Assembly (NCBI RefSeq): GCF_033439725.1
Contig: NW_026944390.1
Coordinates: forward strand, 1,054,001 to 1,118,000
Direction: 5' to 3'
From: Neurospora tetraspora
Lineage: Eukaryota; Ascomycota; Sordariomycetes; Sordariales; Sordariaceae
Length of the DNA: 64,000 nucleotides
The notes below the pieces were generated by a model, which was not told the origin of the DNA, ran no database searches, and was given only the letters and a program-made list of their open reading frames with translations. Positions 22,744 to 33,359 of the stretch are shown in pieces. Both the position numbers and the translations under genes were made by a program. Positions within the stretch are counted from its first letter, which is position 1. Every line of letters begins with the position of its first letter.

Positions 22744-25249
22744 CTATTCCTTATAGGATTTATATTTTTACTAGGTATATTTACTTCTTTATAAAGTATT
22801 TAATCCTAAACTCGTATAGGGAATATTATTAAGTCTTTTACTACGAGCAATATTGTACTCCTTGTATTTTCAATAATATTTTGCGTAATTATAACGAATA
22901 TAATAGGAGCCTCATAGCTCCGGTACTATTATAATTATATTTGGCTATTATATTGGTTATTTTAGTAAATATTTAATTCGATATTTATTTTTTCTATAGT
23001 TAATTTTGTAAGTCCTTTAGTATTGAATTCCTTAAGCGGATTAGTTACTACCCTAATTGGAGTCTATATTTCGTATAATAGATACTGGTTTAAGACGGCG
23101 ATATATATAATTAGTTTAGTATTTTTAACCCTGGTTTCTACGAGTTTAATATTTATTATATATAAATTCTAGTTTCTTAGAAGGATTCCCTATTAAAATT
23201 ATATTAGTTCGTCCTATTTAAGAGCGAAATAAAGCTTCTTTCTAGGGTTCTATACTAAAATGTAATTTAATAGTAGGTAGAATAGTAGAAGGATGTAAAT
23301 AGGCAGTTTTTAAATAAAATATTATTAATAATATATTATTATTATTAATTCCTTTCATATAGTATAGTATTTTTCTTTCCTTACTCTTCCTTCCACTCCG
23401 TATGAAAGAAAGACGATCTAGTTTAATATATAAAAAGTCGTAGACTTAAAGATAATTAAATTTTAAATACTCTACGATTTATAGTTTATTATTCTTCCTC
23501 GTTGTTGTTACAAGACTAGCCCGTGCCTTGTCGCGATGTGCTGTCGCTGTTGGTATATATAATTTAGTACTTGTTATGAGCTCGTATTTCGTACGTATAT
23601 AATAGGGTACGTGCAATTGTATATAATATTAGCTGGCCATTTCGTACTCTCTCTTGCTCTCTTTGTATAATTATATATATTTTATATACCCCCTAACGTC
23701 GTTGTTGCCTATAATAATTATTAATTTCTAGTTTACCTTCTATATTATGTTAGCGTTATATTAATTTATTTAAGAAAGAGTATATTTACGTTTACCTGCG
23801 CGGCGACCGTTTTAAAAATACGTTATATATAATGATTTAAACGGAGTAATCGGCTATAGGCAAAATTGAAAAGCCTATATAGGGATTTTTAATAGGATAA
23901 TTATTATTATTGGACTTGGAGGTATTTATAAAATAAATCATACGTTAAATATTTTTTGCGTTACCTTCGGACTCTAAATTGGTGTTACCTTCGGGGTTTA
24001 GATTGGTATTATCTTTGGAGCCTAGATGACGCTATTCCGTAATATAACCATTAGTGTTGGTGAAGCTGAAGTAGGATGTATATGGCGATTTAAGTAAGTT
24101 AAGAGTAATATATAATCCTTTTAGAGGGCGTTGATAAGAGTTTCGAGCTTGGTAAATAATTGATATATTGAAAAATGATGTCGGGTTATTAATAAAATAA
24201 ATAAAAGATATGAGGGGAGAAAGTAAGAAAGTAACAATAGAAAATAAAAAGTAATATATAGATATATATATTCAGTATTAGATATTATTATTCTGTTTTT
24301 ATATTATTGTGAATCCTTAATTTTTGCTACTTACGCGTTTCATTTTAGGTTGCTTCTTCGCTTTTTTAATAAGAGGCGATTTAGGTTTAACGAATAGAAA
24401 TACGTAAAAAAAAAAACCAGCTGTAATGTTTCTTTTAATCCTATTCTTTACTTTTTAATTATATTGAAGTATTTGCGTTAATGTTTTTAATTTTAGTATA
24501 AATATAAGTTAATATATTAAACGAGATAAGAAATTAAATTTAAGGGGCGAGTGGCAATTATTAGTTATAAAAGTGGTAGTAAAAATGAATTATTATAATA
24601 TAGAGTATATATAGCCTTTTTAGGATTTAGAAATATAAGAAAATATAATAAAATTATATTTCTAATTCTTTATTATTATACTTAGCGTATTAGGTATTTT
24701 ACTAGTAAATATACTGCGTTTATATATTTAAAATTTTTATTAAACTATTAAATTATATTTAAAATTCTTTAAATTTCTTATTTAAATTAGTTTGTTTAAG
24801 AGTAAACCGCACCTTTTTTTTTAAGTTTCTTTGCTGCAATAAGATTGTCTTATTCCTTAATCCTTTCAGCAATATTGTAAGGAGGGAAACGAGGGGGATT
24901 AGAATACTAATAATAATTAATAATATAATTTTTAAAATAGAGAATATAATATATTTTATAGGATTTGATATATATTGTTTCGATTTAATGATGTTTAAAG
25001 GGAGATTGATATTTAACCTATATTTAATATTAATATATATTAAATTGAAGATATTGTAGCGTTTTACTATATTATATTTATAAATATATTTATATAGCGG
25101 TTGGGTTTTATTATAATAATTTCTAATAACTTCTTTGGATGGTCTAGGCGTTGGGAGGCGTATTTTATTGATTTCTATTGCGTTTAATAACTTACAATGA
25201 AGGGAATTAGAGATATATATTACTAGATGGTAAAAAAAAAAAAAAAGTG

Positions 25250-25560
25250 GAATTTACTAGTAGATGAAATCTAAATTAAGATTATTTTAAAATTTACTAG
25301 TAGATTTATTAGTAGACGAAATATAAATTAAGATTATTCTAAATCTTATTAGTAGATTTACTAGTAGACGAGATCTAAATTAAGATTATTCTAAAATTTA
25401 CTAGTAGATTTACTAGTAGACGAGATCTAAATTAAGACTATTCTAAAACTTACTAGTCTTACTAGTAGACGAAATCTCTTACTAGTAGACTTACCAGTAG
25501 ACGAAATCTAAATTAAGACCATCTAGTAGATATATTAGTAGACTTAGAAGTAGCGTATCT
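25250..25560. repeat. 52-bp minisatellite, about five copies
   Basis: Repeat starts (GARATCTAAATTAAG) occur at 25266, 25318, 25370 and 25422, exactly 52 bp apart, followed by shortened units at 25471 and 25503. Each unit contains two TTTACTAGTAGA-type blocks. AT-rich and non-coding. It is not a CRISPR array because there are no unique spacers. Confidence 0.9.
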
Positions 25561-26137
25561 ATATTAAGAATATTATAGTAGACCTATTAGTAGTGTCGAA
25601 CTGTTTTTGATAGTAGATACAATGGATTGGAAATTATTTTTAGTAGATACGATAGTAGATTTGAATTAATTATAATATATACGATAGATTGGAGTTAATT
25701 ATAGTAGATAAAGTAGTAAATAAATGGATTAGGATTTAGGTAAGTGGAAAGAGTTTTAGGTATTTAAAAATCGATTTTAGTAAGCGGTACCGAGAAACGA
25801 TTTTGGGTATCCGAAATTCCATTTTATAATTGTACGAATATAAATAGTATTTGAGTTAGTATAAAATTAAATTTATTATTATTATCCTTAATAGATGAAA
25901 AGATAACGATGACAACTGTAATTAGGTCGTAAAATACCGATATTTCCTCTGGTCACGGTAGTTCTGATCAATCTGAAGTACTGTAATCTCTTCCTACCTC
26001 TAGGCACGTTTCACCAAGATAATGGCAGCTTTGACCTTCAGAAAAACAGTTCGAGGGAGGCTCTGGTGGTGATGAAGGTGTCACGATGACCCATAAGGAC
26101 GTGGGAGGCTTACCACAGCAATAGCTTTAGAGTGTCT

Positions 26138-27382
26138 TCAAAGTCGGATTGTCGTGGACGAGACCATCGCTGTTGTGTATAACATCTCATTGGTCAGCCC
26201 TAATTGTGGAGCCTCGACCGCTGTCTTGGTTCCTGCTTTCCGCTTCCCGCTTCCTGGCGCCCTTCCTGCAGTTTGCCATCTGTACCTCCACGCACATGGA
26301 TGCATTGATCTGCCCCTTCTGAAATAGTAGCCGTGAGCTTCCGCAGCCGCACGTCTTGCGTGTATCTCATCTTTCCTTTTCCCCATCTCTTCAGAGAACT
26401 CCAGTTTCTCTTGCAACCGAAGAAACGATAATCAGCAACAGCAGCCAGACCAGCTTTCTTCTGTTTCAAGAACGAACACCTACATGCTTAACCACGACCT
26501 ACGAAATTCAGCAGTTACCTCTTGCGTTTCGATGTTTTTGTCAGAGTAGTGGCCCGTGCTCTCACTCCTCCTCCACGGGTATTTATAGACCGTCCCCCCA
26601 ACCCATTCCCATCTCTTTTTCTTTTCCCCATCAGAATCATCCACCTTTTCCATTTTCCTTCTTCCCCAAAAGACTACCAAGCCTTGTGTCAATCTTGTGC
26701 ACTTCTTTGAAGTTCTTAACAAGCATTCTATCCTTTCCCTTGTCCCTCATTACGAAAATAATTTCCCTTCGCAGAAGGACTGCACACATCAGCTTCCCAT
26801 GCGCTCAGAATTCCGTTCAGTCTCATCACTTGGGCGATCGACGCCGTGGTTGCTCCTTGTTCACGAGTAGACTTCTCATGGATTTTATCCCGACTCACCC
26901 AATTGCCAACTTGAAAGAACAGGTAAGATGAGGCAACCAAGACTGAACTTCAGAGCGAATAATGGCTGACCTTGACGTGGAAGCTTCTGAACTACAAAGA
27001 CACTTCTGAACCGTTCGACCCATACCAGCCGGAAATGGTCCGGGTTACTTCGACAGTTGCATGCCCAGGAACCGCGGCAGAGGCGTCCTCCGGCTACGAA
27101 CACCAGGCAGCAACCTCCTGCCGCTATTTCGACAAGCCCATCATTCCCGTTCTTCCCCGTCAGGCCTCTTAAGAAGTTGACAACCCTCCAGAGTTCCTGC
27201 CCAGTACTCGCTTTCGCGCGCGCTCGTTTCGCGTTCCTTTCCTCTTTCCTCTCATCAGAGAACAACAAGCTCTACTGCTGTTTTATCAAACGCAACCACC
27301 ATTCAAAAGCATCCATCAAGACGATCCAGAAGACATTCGTCATCACTTGCCGAGTTTCGATTCTATCGGCTAAAAATCTACA
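26138..27382. other. Boundary zone before the family A cluster; no firm gene
   Basis: Composition returns to normal. Antisense-overlapping frames (for example 26138-26416 on minus and 26356-26931 on plus) have no recognisable domain. The last ~160 bases (27225-27382) are a leader-like segment whose relatives recur before the family A copies at about 30.06 and 32.34 kb, so they are probably the 5' UTR of the 27383 gene. Confidence 0.45.
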
Positions 27383-28193
27383 ATGCGCAACAACGACTAC
27401 CAGACTTCCGTCCTAGCCGGCTTCATCATTCGCTTCCTCTACGCGATAAACAAGATCATCATCGACGCGAACAACATCGTCATCGACGCGATAATTTCCA
27501 TGGATTCCTTCCTCTGGCCCCTGTGGACCGCACTTGCCCTCTCCGTTGACGAGACATTTCACAACGCCCCTGCGTTCTTTTCTTGCTCTTCAAACCAGAA
27601 AACCACCTCTACCGGTCCCGCCTCACAACTATCCACCATAATCAACAAAACGCTACAATGGATCGAGCCCTTCCTTCTGCCAACACCAACATCACAAGAA
27701 GATACCACCATCACAGAAGAGAGCCTCGAGTTCCTCGAAAGCAGAATCGACTACCTCCACAACTTTTTCGATGCCACCATCGCAGCTATGACCATCACCA
27801 ACCCTCGCTCACCCAAGCGCGATCCCTCGACCGGACCTTCTTTCATCAACTCCTCCACCCCTGTCCGTCACACTCCAGTGCGGTCACAGGTAGACCCAGT
27901 CGCAAAAACTTGCGCTCCTGGGAGGTACTCTGTCGTCTTCTACGAACACTCTTCGGGAAATGCCGACCATGCGAAGAAGGTCTTGATGGTGTGGCATATG
28001 CCGCACCCAATGGACAACATGATGGGGGAGGCCAGTGGGGTTGCCCAGGCTGTTCAGGTAGCTGGCAATCTTCAAGGTTTGTGCATCTTCTCCTGACATT
28101 CATCAACAACAAAGAAAACTAACCAACCAATCTCACACAGAAGTCGTCTTGCAGAATAAAGCACCAAGGCCGCCGCTCCCATCAACGAGCTAG
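27383..28193 (+). CDS. Family A protein, copy 1 (hydrophobic N-terminus, RNase H-like segment)
   Basis: Starts MRNNDYQTSVLAGF and runs 231 codons before a probable intron (28077-28140: GTTTGT donor, CTAACC branch, CACAG acceptor), then 17 codons to TAG at 28193. The N-terminal 50 residues are hydrophobic and helical (INKIIIDANNIVID, SFLWPLWTALAL). A helix with SLEFLESRIDYLHNFF follows. Residues about 180-231 contain GRYSVVFYEHSSGNADHAKK and GVAQAVQ, which resemble the beta-strand/alpha-helix start of the RNase H-like ORF at 49.4 kb. The conserved C-terminal module of the family (TFGAPSEEKAYGEG, stop at about 28336) is in another frame downstream, so the copy may be broken or spliced differently. 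Four diverged relatives follow within 5 kb. Function unknown; membrane association is possible. Confidence 0.55.
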
Positions 28194-28336
28194 CCAACAA
28201 GACGGGTTCCAAGGCTTGCATGGATAAGCAGGTCGAAAAGACCACTTGCATCTTGAGCGGAGGAGTTGTGAAGGAAACGGATGCGTTGACTTTCGGTGCT
28301 CCCTCCGAAGAGAAGGCGTACGGCGAAGGGATCTAG
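28168..28336 (+). pseudogene. C-terminal exon-like module of family A, copy 1
   Basis: A frame with good codon usage reads KAAAPINELANKTGSKAC and continues to LTFGAPSEEKAYGEGI and TAG. Copy 4 (30.1-30.4 kb) ends LTFGAAVSEEKVDGEGT with the stop at the identical position. Two copies sharing both motif and stop indicate a genuine protein terminus. Here it is out of frame with the preceding exon unless a different acceptor is used. Confidence 0.5.
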
Positions 28337-28670
28337 ACGGGTCCGAAGTCTAAGCCGACTCCCAAAGAGAAACACGCCGACGGAAACCTACCTCTGTACA
28401 AGAAGGTGCACTTCGCAGAGAGTACCAAACCCCCGATGCCGGACACTCCGGAGATGGGAACAGAGGGAGCACGCCTTGCTACGTTTGCCAAGACTTGTGT
28501 AGCAAATTCACCACGACTGGGCCTGACGGTACTTCAGTCCATCAACCTCTATTATTATCATAGCAACGGCAGCCATCTAACCACAGTAAATATTGCGGCA
28601 ATATCAGACATGAACCCGGAGCAACCTTGAGAAACCGGCTACTCCTTCACCAAACAACCTTAAGCCCAAG

Positions 28671-28862
28671 ATGATTCAAAACGATCCGCAGTGCTCAGCA
28701 CTTGCCACAATTTTCGTTCGACTACTACTTGTCGCCATCGACACAGTCACAGAACTCGACACAGTCATCCTATGGCCGTTCTGGAATGCGGTCACCATTT
28801 TCATTGATCACAAGTTCGAAACGATCACCAGCTTCTCTTTCCCTTCCAGGGTCGCTTATTGA
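28671..28862 (+). pseudogene. Family A, copy 2 (N-terminal fragment)
   Basis: Starts MIQNDPQCSALATIF and keeps the family pattern of a hydrophobic helix, TELDTVILWPFWNAV and an IDHKF segment, then meets a stop after 63 codons. Only the N-terminal module is present. It lies between copies 1 and 3, all on the plus strand, which suggests serial duplication followed by decay. Confidence 0.55.
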
Positions 28863-28931
28863 CCAACCAATCCATAGACTTAAGAGCTGGGTTGCCTCTC
28901 CGGAAAGCACCATTCATCGCCTCTTGAAAAA

Positions 28932-29378
28932 ATGAATTCCAACAACCACGCAAATCGTTCCGCGCTTGCCGCGCTGCTTGTCACCTTGCTTCTTGCTCTC
29001 AATCAAATCATCATCGACACAACCATCAACGGAATCATCGTCATCGACTCCTTCCTTTCTCCTCTTTGGATATCCTCTATCATCGTCATCGACAGAATAT
29101 TTACCGCCACAAAACTGTTCACCTCAGGCCTTGGTCCCGCCTTCCAACTCTCTAACGCCATCGGCAAAACGCTTCAGTGGATGGCCAAGCAAGTATCACC
29201 AACAACAACGGTATCAGAAAAGGAAAGCAAAATCGCCAAAGAGAGCCTCGAGTTCCTCGAAAGCAGAATCGAATACTTAACAACGTTTCCGATGCCCCCT
29301 CTTCAACTCCTTTCTGACATCATGCAACAGTCTCCCACTTTCAAGCACTTCACCGATAGCAAAAGTGTCATTCTTTGA
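28932..29378 (+). CDS. Family A protein, copy 3, 148 aa
   Basis: One exon-like frame starts MNSNNHANRSALAALLV with a Leu/Ile-rich N-terminus (LLALNQIIIDTTIN, IDSFLSPLW) and then the family's SLEFLESRIEYL helix, also present in copy 1. It ends shortly after this helix, without the RNase H-like segment or the TFGA tail, so it is shorter than copy 1. The 80 bases around its start (about 28914-28990) recur nearly unchanged at 32492-32570. A short secretion signal is conceivable, but the helix pattern fits membrane or amphipathic association equally well. No known domain. Confidence 0.5.
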   Translation: MNSNNHANRSALAALLVTLLLALNQIIIDTTINGIIVIDSFLSPLWISSIIVIDRIFTATKLFTSGLGPAFQLSNAIGKTLQWMAKQVSPTTTVSEKESKIAKESLEFLESRIEYLTTFPMPPLQLLSDIMQQSPTFKHFTDSKSVIL

Positions 29379-29549
29379 CATCATGCTCAGCATCCCCCAA
29401 ACGCGGGAACCCGGGCTAGAGGTACCGGTACCTTCAACAACCCAAATGTGGCAATTCTGGATGTGGCTGCCCGCTATTGTGGAGTGATATATGCTCGGTG
29501 TTGTGCGACTTCTGGCGAGAGCCGATAAACTCTATAAGGATTGGATCGG

Positions 29550-29690
29550 AGACATGTCTGATCTGCCAGGACAAGACCCAGGTGGCGCTAGAAGCCCATC
29601 TTTGTCGACAGAGAGAAGAAAGGGGAAAAGCCTCGCGGCCCTCGCGTGATTCGTGACTTTATTTCGGGACGGATTTACAGCAACTAAATT
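29550..29690 (+). pseudogene. Family B, copy 2 (one-base frameshift)
   Basis: ATGTCTGATCTGCC near 29553 resembles the start of the 31.6-kb copy. Downstream one frame gives ALEAHLCRQREERGK and the next gives KPRGPRVIRDFISGRIYSN and a stop (about 29688). The frame changes inside an A/G run by one base. It is followed by the same GGTTCGTCCATCTTC... intron-like block that follows the other copies. Confidence 0.6.
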
Positions 29691-30063
29691 GACATCAGGG
29701 TTCGTCCATCTTCCATAACTAGACGCTTATCGGTTAGAAATTGACCAACTAATCTTTAGAAGCTCAACGGTTATTCAATCATCATGACTTCTTCCACGAC
29801 TTCCTCCTCCTGGTTTTGCGATGCTCGCCATCCGGCTCGTCGTTTTCACCTTTCACTCGGTTCGATCGCAGCGCCATTACAAAAGCAACCATCAAGCCGA
29901 TCCAGAAGACAGCATCACTTGCCAGATTTCGAGTTACACCTCCGGCTACATCACCGCCAGAAGTTACACCTGGACCGCCCTCTTACGCGGATGCGACGAG
30001 ACCAAGACCAACTGGACCATCAACTTCCGGGAATGATACAATCATATCGGCTACTATTTACAA

Positions 30064-30385
30064 TGCGCAACGACGATCACGCAACATCAGCTATTAGCCG
30101 GCTTCTTCATTAAAGTGCTTTGCACGCTAAACGCGATTGCCACCAAATCAAACGCGACCGCCATCCAAGCAATCATCAACGTCGACACCGTGTTATGGCC
30201 CTTGTGGACCACGCTTGCTGTCTGCATTGACGACACTGTTCTTCGATATCGCGATCCGGGCCATCGCGGCATTGATAGTCAAACTTCACGAATCGATCGC
30301 TGCCGATTTTGCCGAAATCCGACAACAAGCGTTGACTTTTGGTGCTGCTGTCTCCGAAGAGAAGGTGGACGGCGAAGGGACCTAG
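30064..30385 (+). pseudogene. Family A, copy 4 (frame-broken)
   Basis: Starts MRNDDHATSAIS like copy 1, but the frame breaks within 20 codons. Another frame carries VLCTLNAIATKSN, NVDTVLWPLWTTLAVCIDD (the family's membrane-like helix). A third continues to ALTFGAAVSEEKVDGEGT and the conserved stop at 30385. At least two indels therefore separate recognisable modules. The upstream leader (29840-30063) resembles those of copies 1 and 5. Confidence 0.6.
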
Positions 30386-30582
30386 ACTGGACCAGCGTCT
30401 AAGCCGACTCCTTACTCTGGCCTCTTTGGACAGACCTCTTTCACCATCTTCATCGACAGAGTTTTCATCAACACAATCCTCTTCACCTTCGGTTTCCAGG
30501 AACAACGCACGCCTGGCCCCGCCAGCCAACTTTCAACCATTATCGGCAAAACACTGCAATGCATACTCTAACTGATATCAAG

Positions 30583-30644
30583 GTTTGGCCATCTTCTCCA
30601 GGCATTTATTAAGGACCACAAAAACTAACCAACCAGTCTCACAG
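30583..30644 (+). other. Intron-like block shared across the family cluster
   Basis: GGTTTGGCCATCTTCTCC...AACTAACCAACC...TCACAG closely matches the intron of copy 1 (28077-28140). Related blocks follow the family B stops at about 29700 and 31899. Donor, branch (CTAAC) and acceptor are intact here, but the flanking frames are not open, so this is a remnant of a duplicated gene. Confidence 0.6.
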
Positions 30645-30902
30645 CATCATCAGCAAAACACCACGGGTCTCAAAACAACATGGTGATAGCAGCCACTCCG
30701 ACCATTGCCCAGAGACAACCGACTGACGGCAAAGCACATCCCGCGCTATTCTCCAACTCCTTGAGCCTATACTTATACATCTGGCACCTATCCGTCTTCC
30801 TCCCCAACGTTTTCGGGGCTACATTTCCGGGGCTGACAGAGAGACGGGCTTATTGCCAGATGGAGGCACGGATCACCAACACGAAACAGGGACGCGACAC
30901 GA

Positions 30903-31006
30903 ATATGTCATGCGATCTATCAGAGTCCGAGAACTGGTTCTGGGAAGGCAGGAGGAACGACGCGAGGAAAGACGCCGAAGAGAAGAATCCCTTCGGTCCC
31001 AGCTAA
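30903..31006 (+). pseudogene. Possible family B N-terminal remnant
   Basis: A short frame starting MSCDLSESENWFWEGR, then a charged run NDARKDAEEK and a stop. The acidic MS... start and following charged helix resemble the other family B copies, but the GPRVIRD tail is missing. Weakly supported. Confidence 0.3.
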
Positions 31007-31647
31007 GACAAACTCAAGAATTTTTTTCCGACCTACGACTCCATGGCGAAATGCCCGAAGAGCAAAGAAATGGATCCAAGATCTTCCCCAGTCACTCCTT
31101 TTCCCAAAGCCAAACCGCACCACAGCAGCTCCACGCCTCCAGCTTTGAGCCTCGCTCCCATCCACCCTCCCTCGCGACGCTATTCAGAGGGCGCCGTTGA
31201 GTGTTACCGTTTGTCAAGCAAGCCTCGGTATGTCTCTCCCTCCCCATTCTGCCCTTCACTTCCACTCCTCTTCAACTCATTTCTAACATGAAGTCACTCG
31301 CAGTGCCTGCAGGCTACTCCCATCCGACTCCCAGCTTTCCAAGTGTTTCCTCCTACCAAGCCCGAAGAGGGGATGGATGCCCCTTCGTGGTCATGGCTTT
31401 GGCGTAAGGGCAAGGTGGACCAGAGATTTCTTTAAACAGGATTGATTGGGATCATTATGACCTGGAGAGTTTCGAGAAGGATTCCCGAGTGTCCTTCCAT
31501 ATTCCTGATAATTGCCTACCGGAGATTTCATAATCAGCCACTCATAGCGCCCACCCTCGGACATTTTCCTCTACATCTCTCACTGCACCATTTCTTCACG
31601 GTTCGATTTATACCTAAGGAGTTTCCTTCAATGTCATTTTCGGATGA

Positions 31648-31890
31648 CGGGCCCGCTGGCCGACCGCATCAAGGGTTATGGGGAAGAACCAAACCAGCAA
31701 TAGTTCCAAACACAACTTCTACACCAGTACCGGCACCACCCCACTATTCTATGAGGAGAAAGACGAGAACATCTCACAGAATGCACTAGAAGCACATTTC
31801 GCCCGACAAGAAGAGGAGAGGAATAAACCTCGCGGTCCCCGCGTTATTCGTGACCCGATTTCGGGACGTGTATACACGAAACTGAACTAA
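31648..31890 (+). CDS. Family B protein, best preserved copy
   Basis: A frame open from 31648 (first ATG at 31678, MGKNQTSNSSKHNF) runs to a stop at 31890. It ends with the family signature: acidic/charged NALEAHFARQEEERNKPRG followed by PRVIRDPISGRVYTKLN. An alternative start, ATGTCATTTTCGGATGACGG at 31631, lies in another frame but resembles the starts of the other copies, so an unrecognised intron or a one-base shift may join them. The tail GPRVIRDPxSGRxY is shared with copies at about 5.95 kb (minus) and 29.65 kb (plus). No enzyme or transposon family comes to mind; the signature may be a docking or processing motif. Confidence 0.5.
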   Translation, partial: RARWPTASRVMGKNQTSNSSKHNFYTSTGTTPLFYEEKDENISQNALEAHFARQEEERNKPRGPRVIRDPISGRVYTKLN

Positions 31891-32343
31891 ACAACAAGGT
31901 TTGTCTATCTTCCAGACACTTACATACTGATCGAGTTGAGGACCACTGGGAACTGACCAACCGGTGTAACAAAGCAGACATCATCCGCATCTCCCCGGCT
32001 CCGGAAGAGGGTTATCGAAATGAGAGCAAGGGCTGCGAGATGATGGCACAGGTACGAGAAGTTTCGGTCTGAGGGGGAGGAGGATTGGCAGTCCCTTGGG
32101 TCGGCTGAGGCTTGTGAGAAGAGGAGAGGGTTCTTGGACCGGGGTTCGGACGAAGAATGACGTCTAACGAGACACAAGCGGTACCGTACGCGTTCGTTTC
32201 GTATTCCTGTCCCCTTTCCTCACACTTCAGAGAACATAAACCTCTTCTGCTCTTTCATCAAAAGCAACCACCAAAACCATCAAGACGAACGAGCAGACAT
32301 CATCACCTGCTAGACTTGAACCACATCGACCACAAGTTCAAAA

Positions 32344-32580
32344 TGAGCAGCCACGACCACCAAATCTCGGCCTTAGCCGGCTTTCCTCACACTTCAGAGA
32401 ACATTCAACCTCGCTTGTGTTTATTGCAACAGCAACCGTCTAATCATCGCAACCATCAAACGAAAGGATTCAAACATCAAACGAAAGCACTACTCATCGC
32501 CTCTTGAAAAAATGAATTCCAATAACCACGCAAATCATTCCGCGCTTGCCGCGCTACTTGTCACCTTGTTTACAGGATGA
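32344..32580 (+). pseudogene. Family A, copy 5 (chimeric fragment)
   Basis: Begins MSSHDHQISALAGF, like copies 1 and 4, behind the shared leader (32190-32343), then loses the family pattern. At 32492-32570 an 80-bp block nearly identical to the start of copy 3 (28914-28990) appears, including its upstream TGAAAAAATGAATTCCAA. It looks like a recombination product of two copies. Confidence 0.55.
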
Positions 32581-33359
32581 GTATCTGTTTATACATAAGG
32601 GCCCGTAATGGGATTTAGTAGGATGGGAGTGGCTAAAGGAAGAGGTTCGGCGAGAGAGAATTGGAACTTGATAAGGCTGTCTTTGATGACATTTTTGTAC
32701 ATACGGCCATAGATGGTGTAAAACTCGGGATCCCGTCCGCTCTCCCATAGATAAGCCACCGATTGGTGGCTTATCTATGGGAGTCATTTTTTGTAGATTT
32801 CAACAGGGGTTTGGATGACTCAGCTAAAAACGCCGCCCCCGTTTCTAGAACCGTTTTCCATTGCCTTCGCCGTCGAGTGCACCGTTCCACTTACGCCAAG
32901 CCCAGCTGAGTGGGCGAGGCATACACTACACAAGGTGCTTACCCCTGCCATTTACTCCTGACACCTACTCAGAAGGGGAGTGGTTGGCTTTTGGGAGGTG
33001 TGGTTGGCTTTGGTGAACACTTTTCTCCGTACGTATACCCTTCAGGCGAGTTAGAATGGCCTCAAGATATAAATTGCATCTTTACTATCGGATTCCCGAC
33101 TGAACCAAACAAGCAAACTTCTGTCCCATTCTAATTGCATTCATTGTATATCCATTCTTCCTAGTTGATTCTACCGCATGAATTACGGCCCCTACGTTGC
33201 GAGGGTTGCGTTGGTTTTCATATGAAACCCTCCTTCCGAGTTTTCTAATGGATTTCTCCTCCAAAACATGCTAAGCTCGTAAGCCATTGCAGCTTGAGAG
33301 GGTATTGTTTTGAGTCTCACGGTGCCGATCGCACTCCATCCATATGCAATACGGAAGGG
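32581..33359. other. Upstream region of the recombinase; contains a hairpin
   Basis: No gene is supported. A perfect 19-bp inverted repeat lies at 32742-32783. If the downstream recombinase is a Starship captain, the element's 5' end should be in or near this stretch, because captains sit first and face inward. I saw no direct repeat that could mark that end. Confidence 0.45.
32742..32783. repeat. Perfect 19-bp palindrome with 4-base loop
   Basis: CTCCCATAGATAAGCCACC (32742-32760) is followed by GATT and then the exact reverse complement (32765-32783). The following T-run (TCATTTTTTG) would fit a structured terminator or hairpin, but in a fungal nuclear context its role is unknown. It lies about 0.6 kb upstream of the recombinase start. 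Confidence 0.85.

Larger units (their letters stand above)
20620..25900. other. Second RIP-type AT-rich tract
   Basis: About 5 kb strongly depleted of CA/TG and rich in TA, with no functional frame, interrupted by the normal-composition solo LTR at 22348-22743 and ending in a minisatellite. The original element(s) cannot be identified by eye. A block near 23510-23700 beginning TGTTACAAGACTAGCCCG resembles the start of an LTR, but no matching end was found. Confidence 0.8.

Noticed and set aside
23510-23700. Possible second LTR starting TGTTACAAGACTAG
   Set aside because: No matching end, partner copy or target duplication found.
25250-25560. CRISPR-like regular repeats
   Set aside because: The whole 52-bp unit repeats with no unique spacers, in a fungal genome; a minisatellite.
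26356-26931. Plus-strand frame of 191 codons
   Set aside because: Ser/Pro/His-rich translation typical of a pyrimidine-rich non-coding strand, opposite other frames; no recognisable features.
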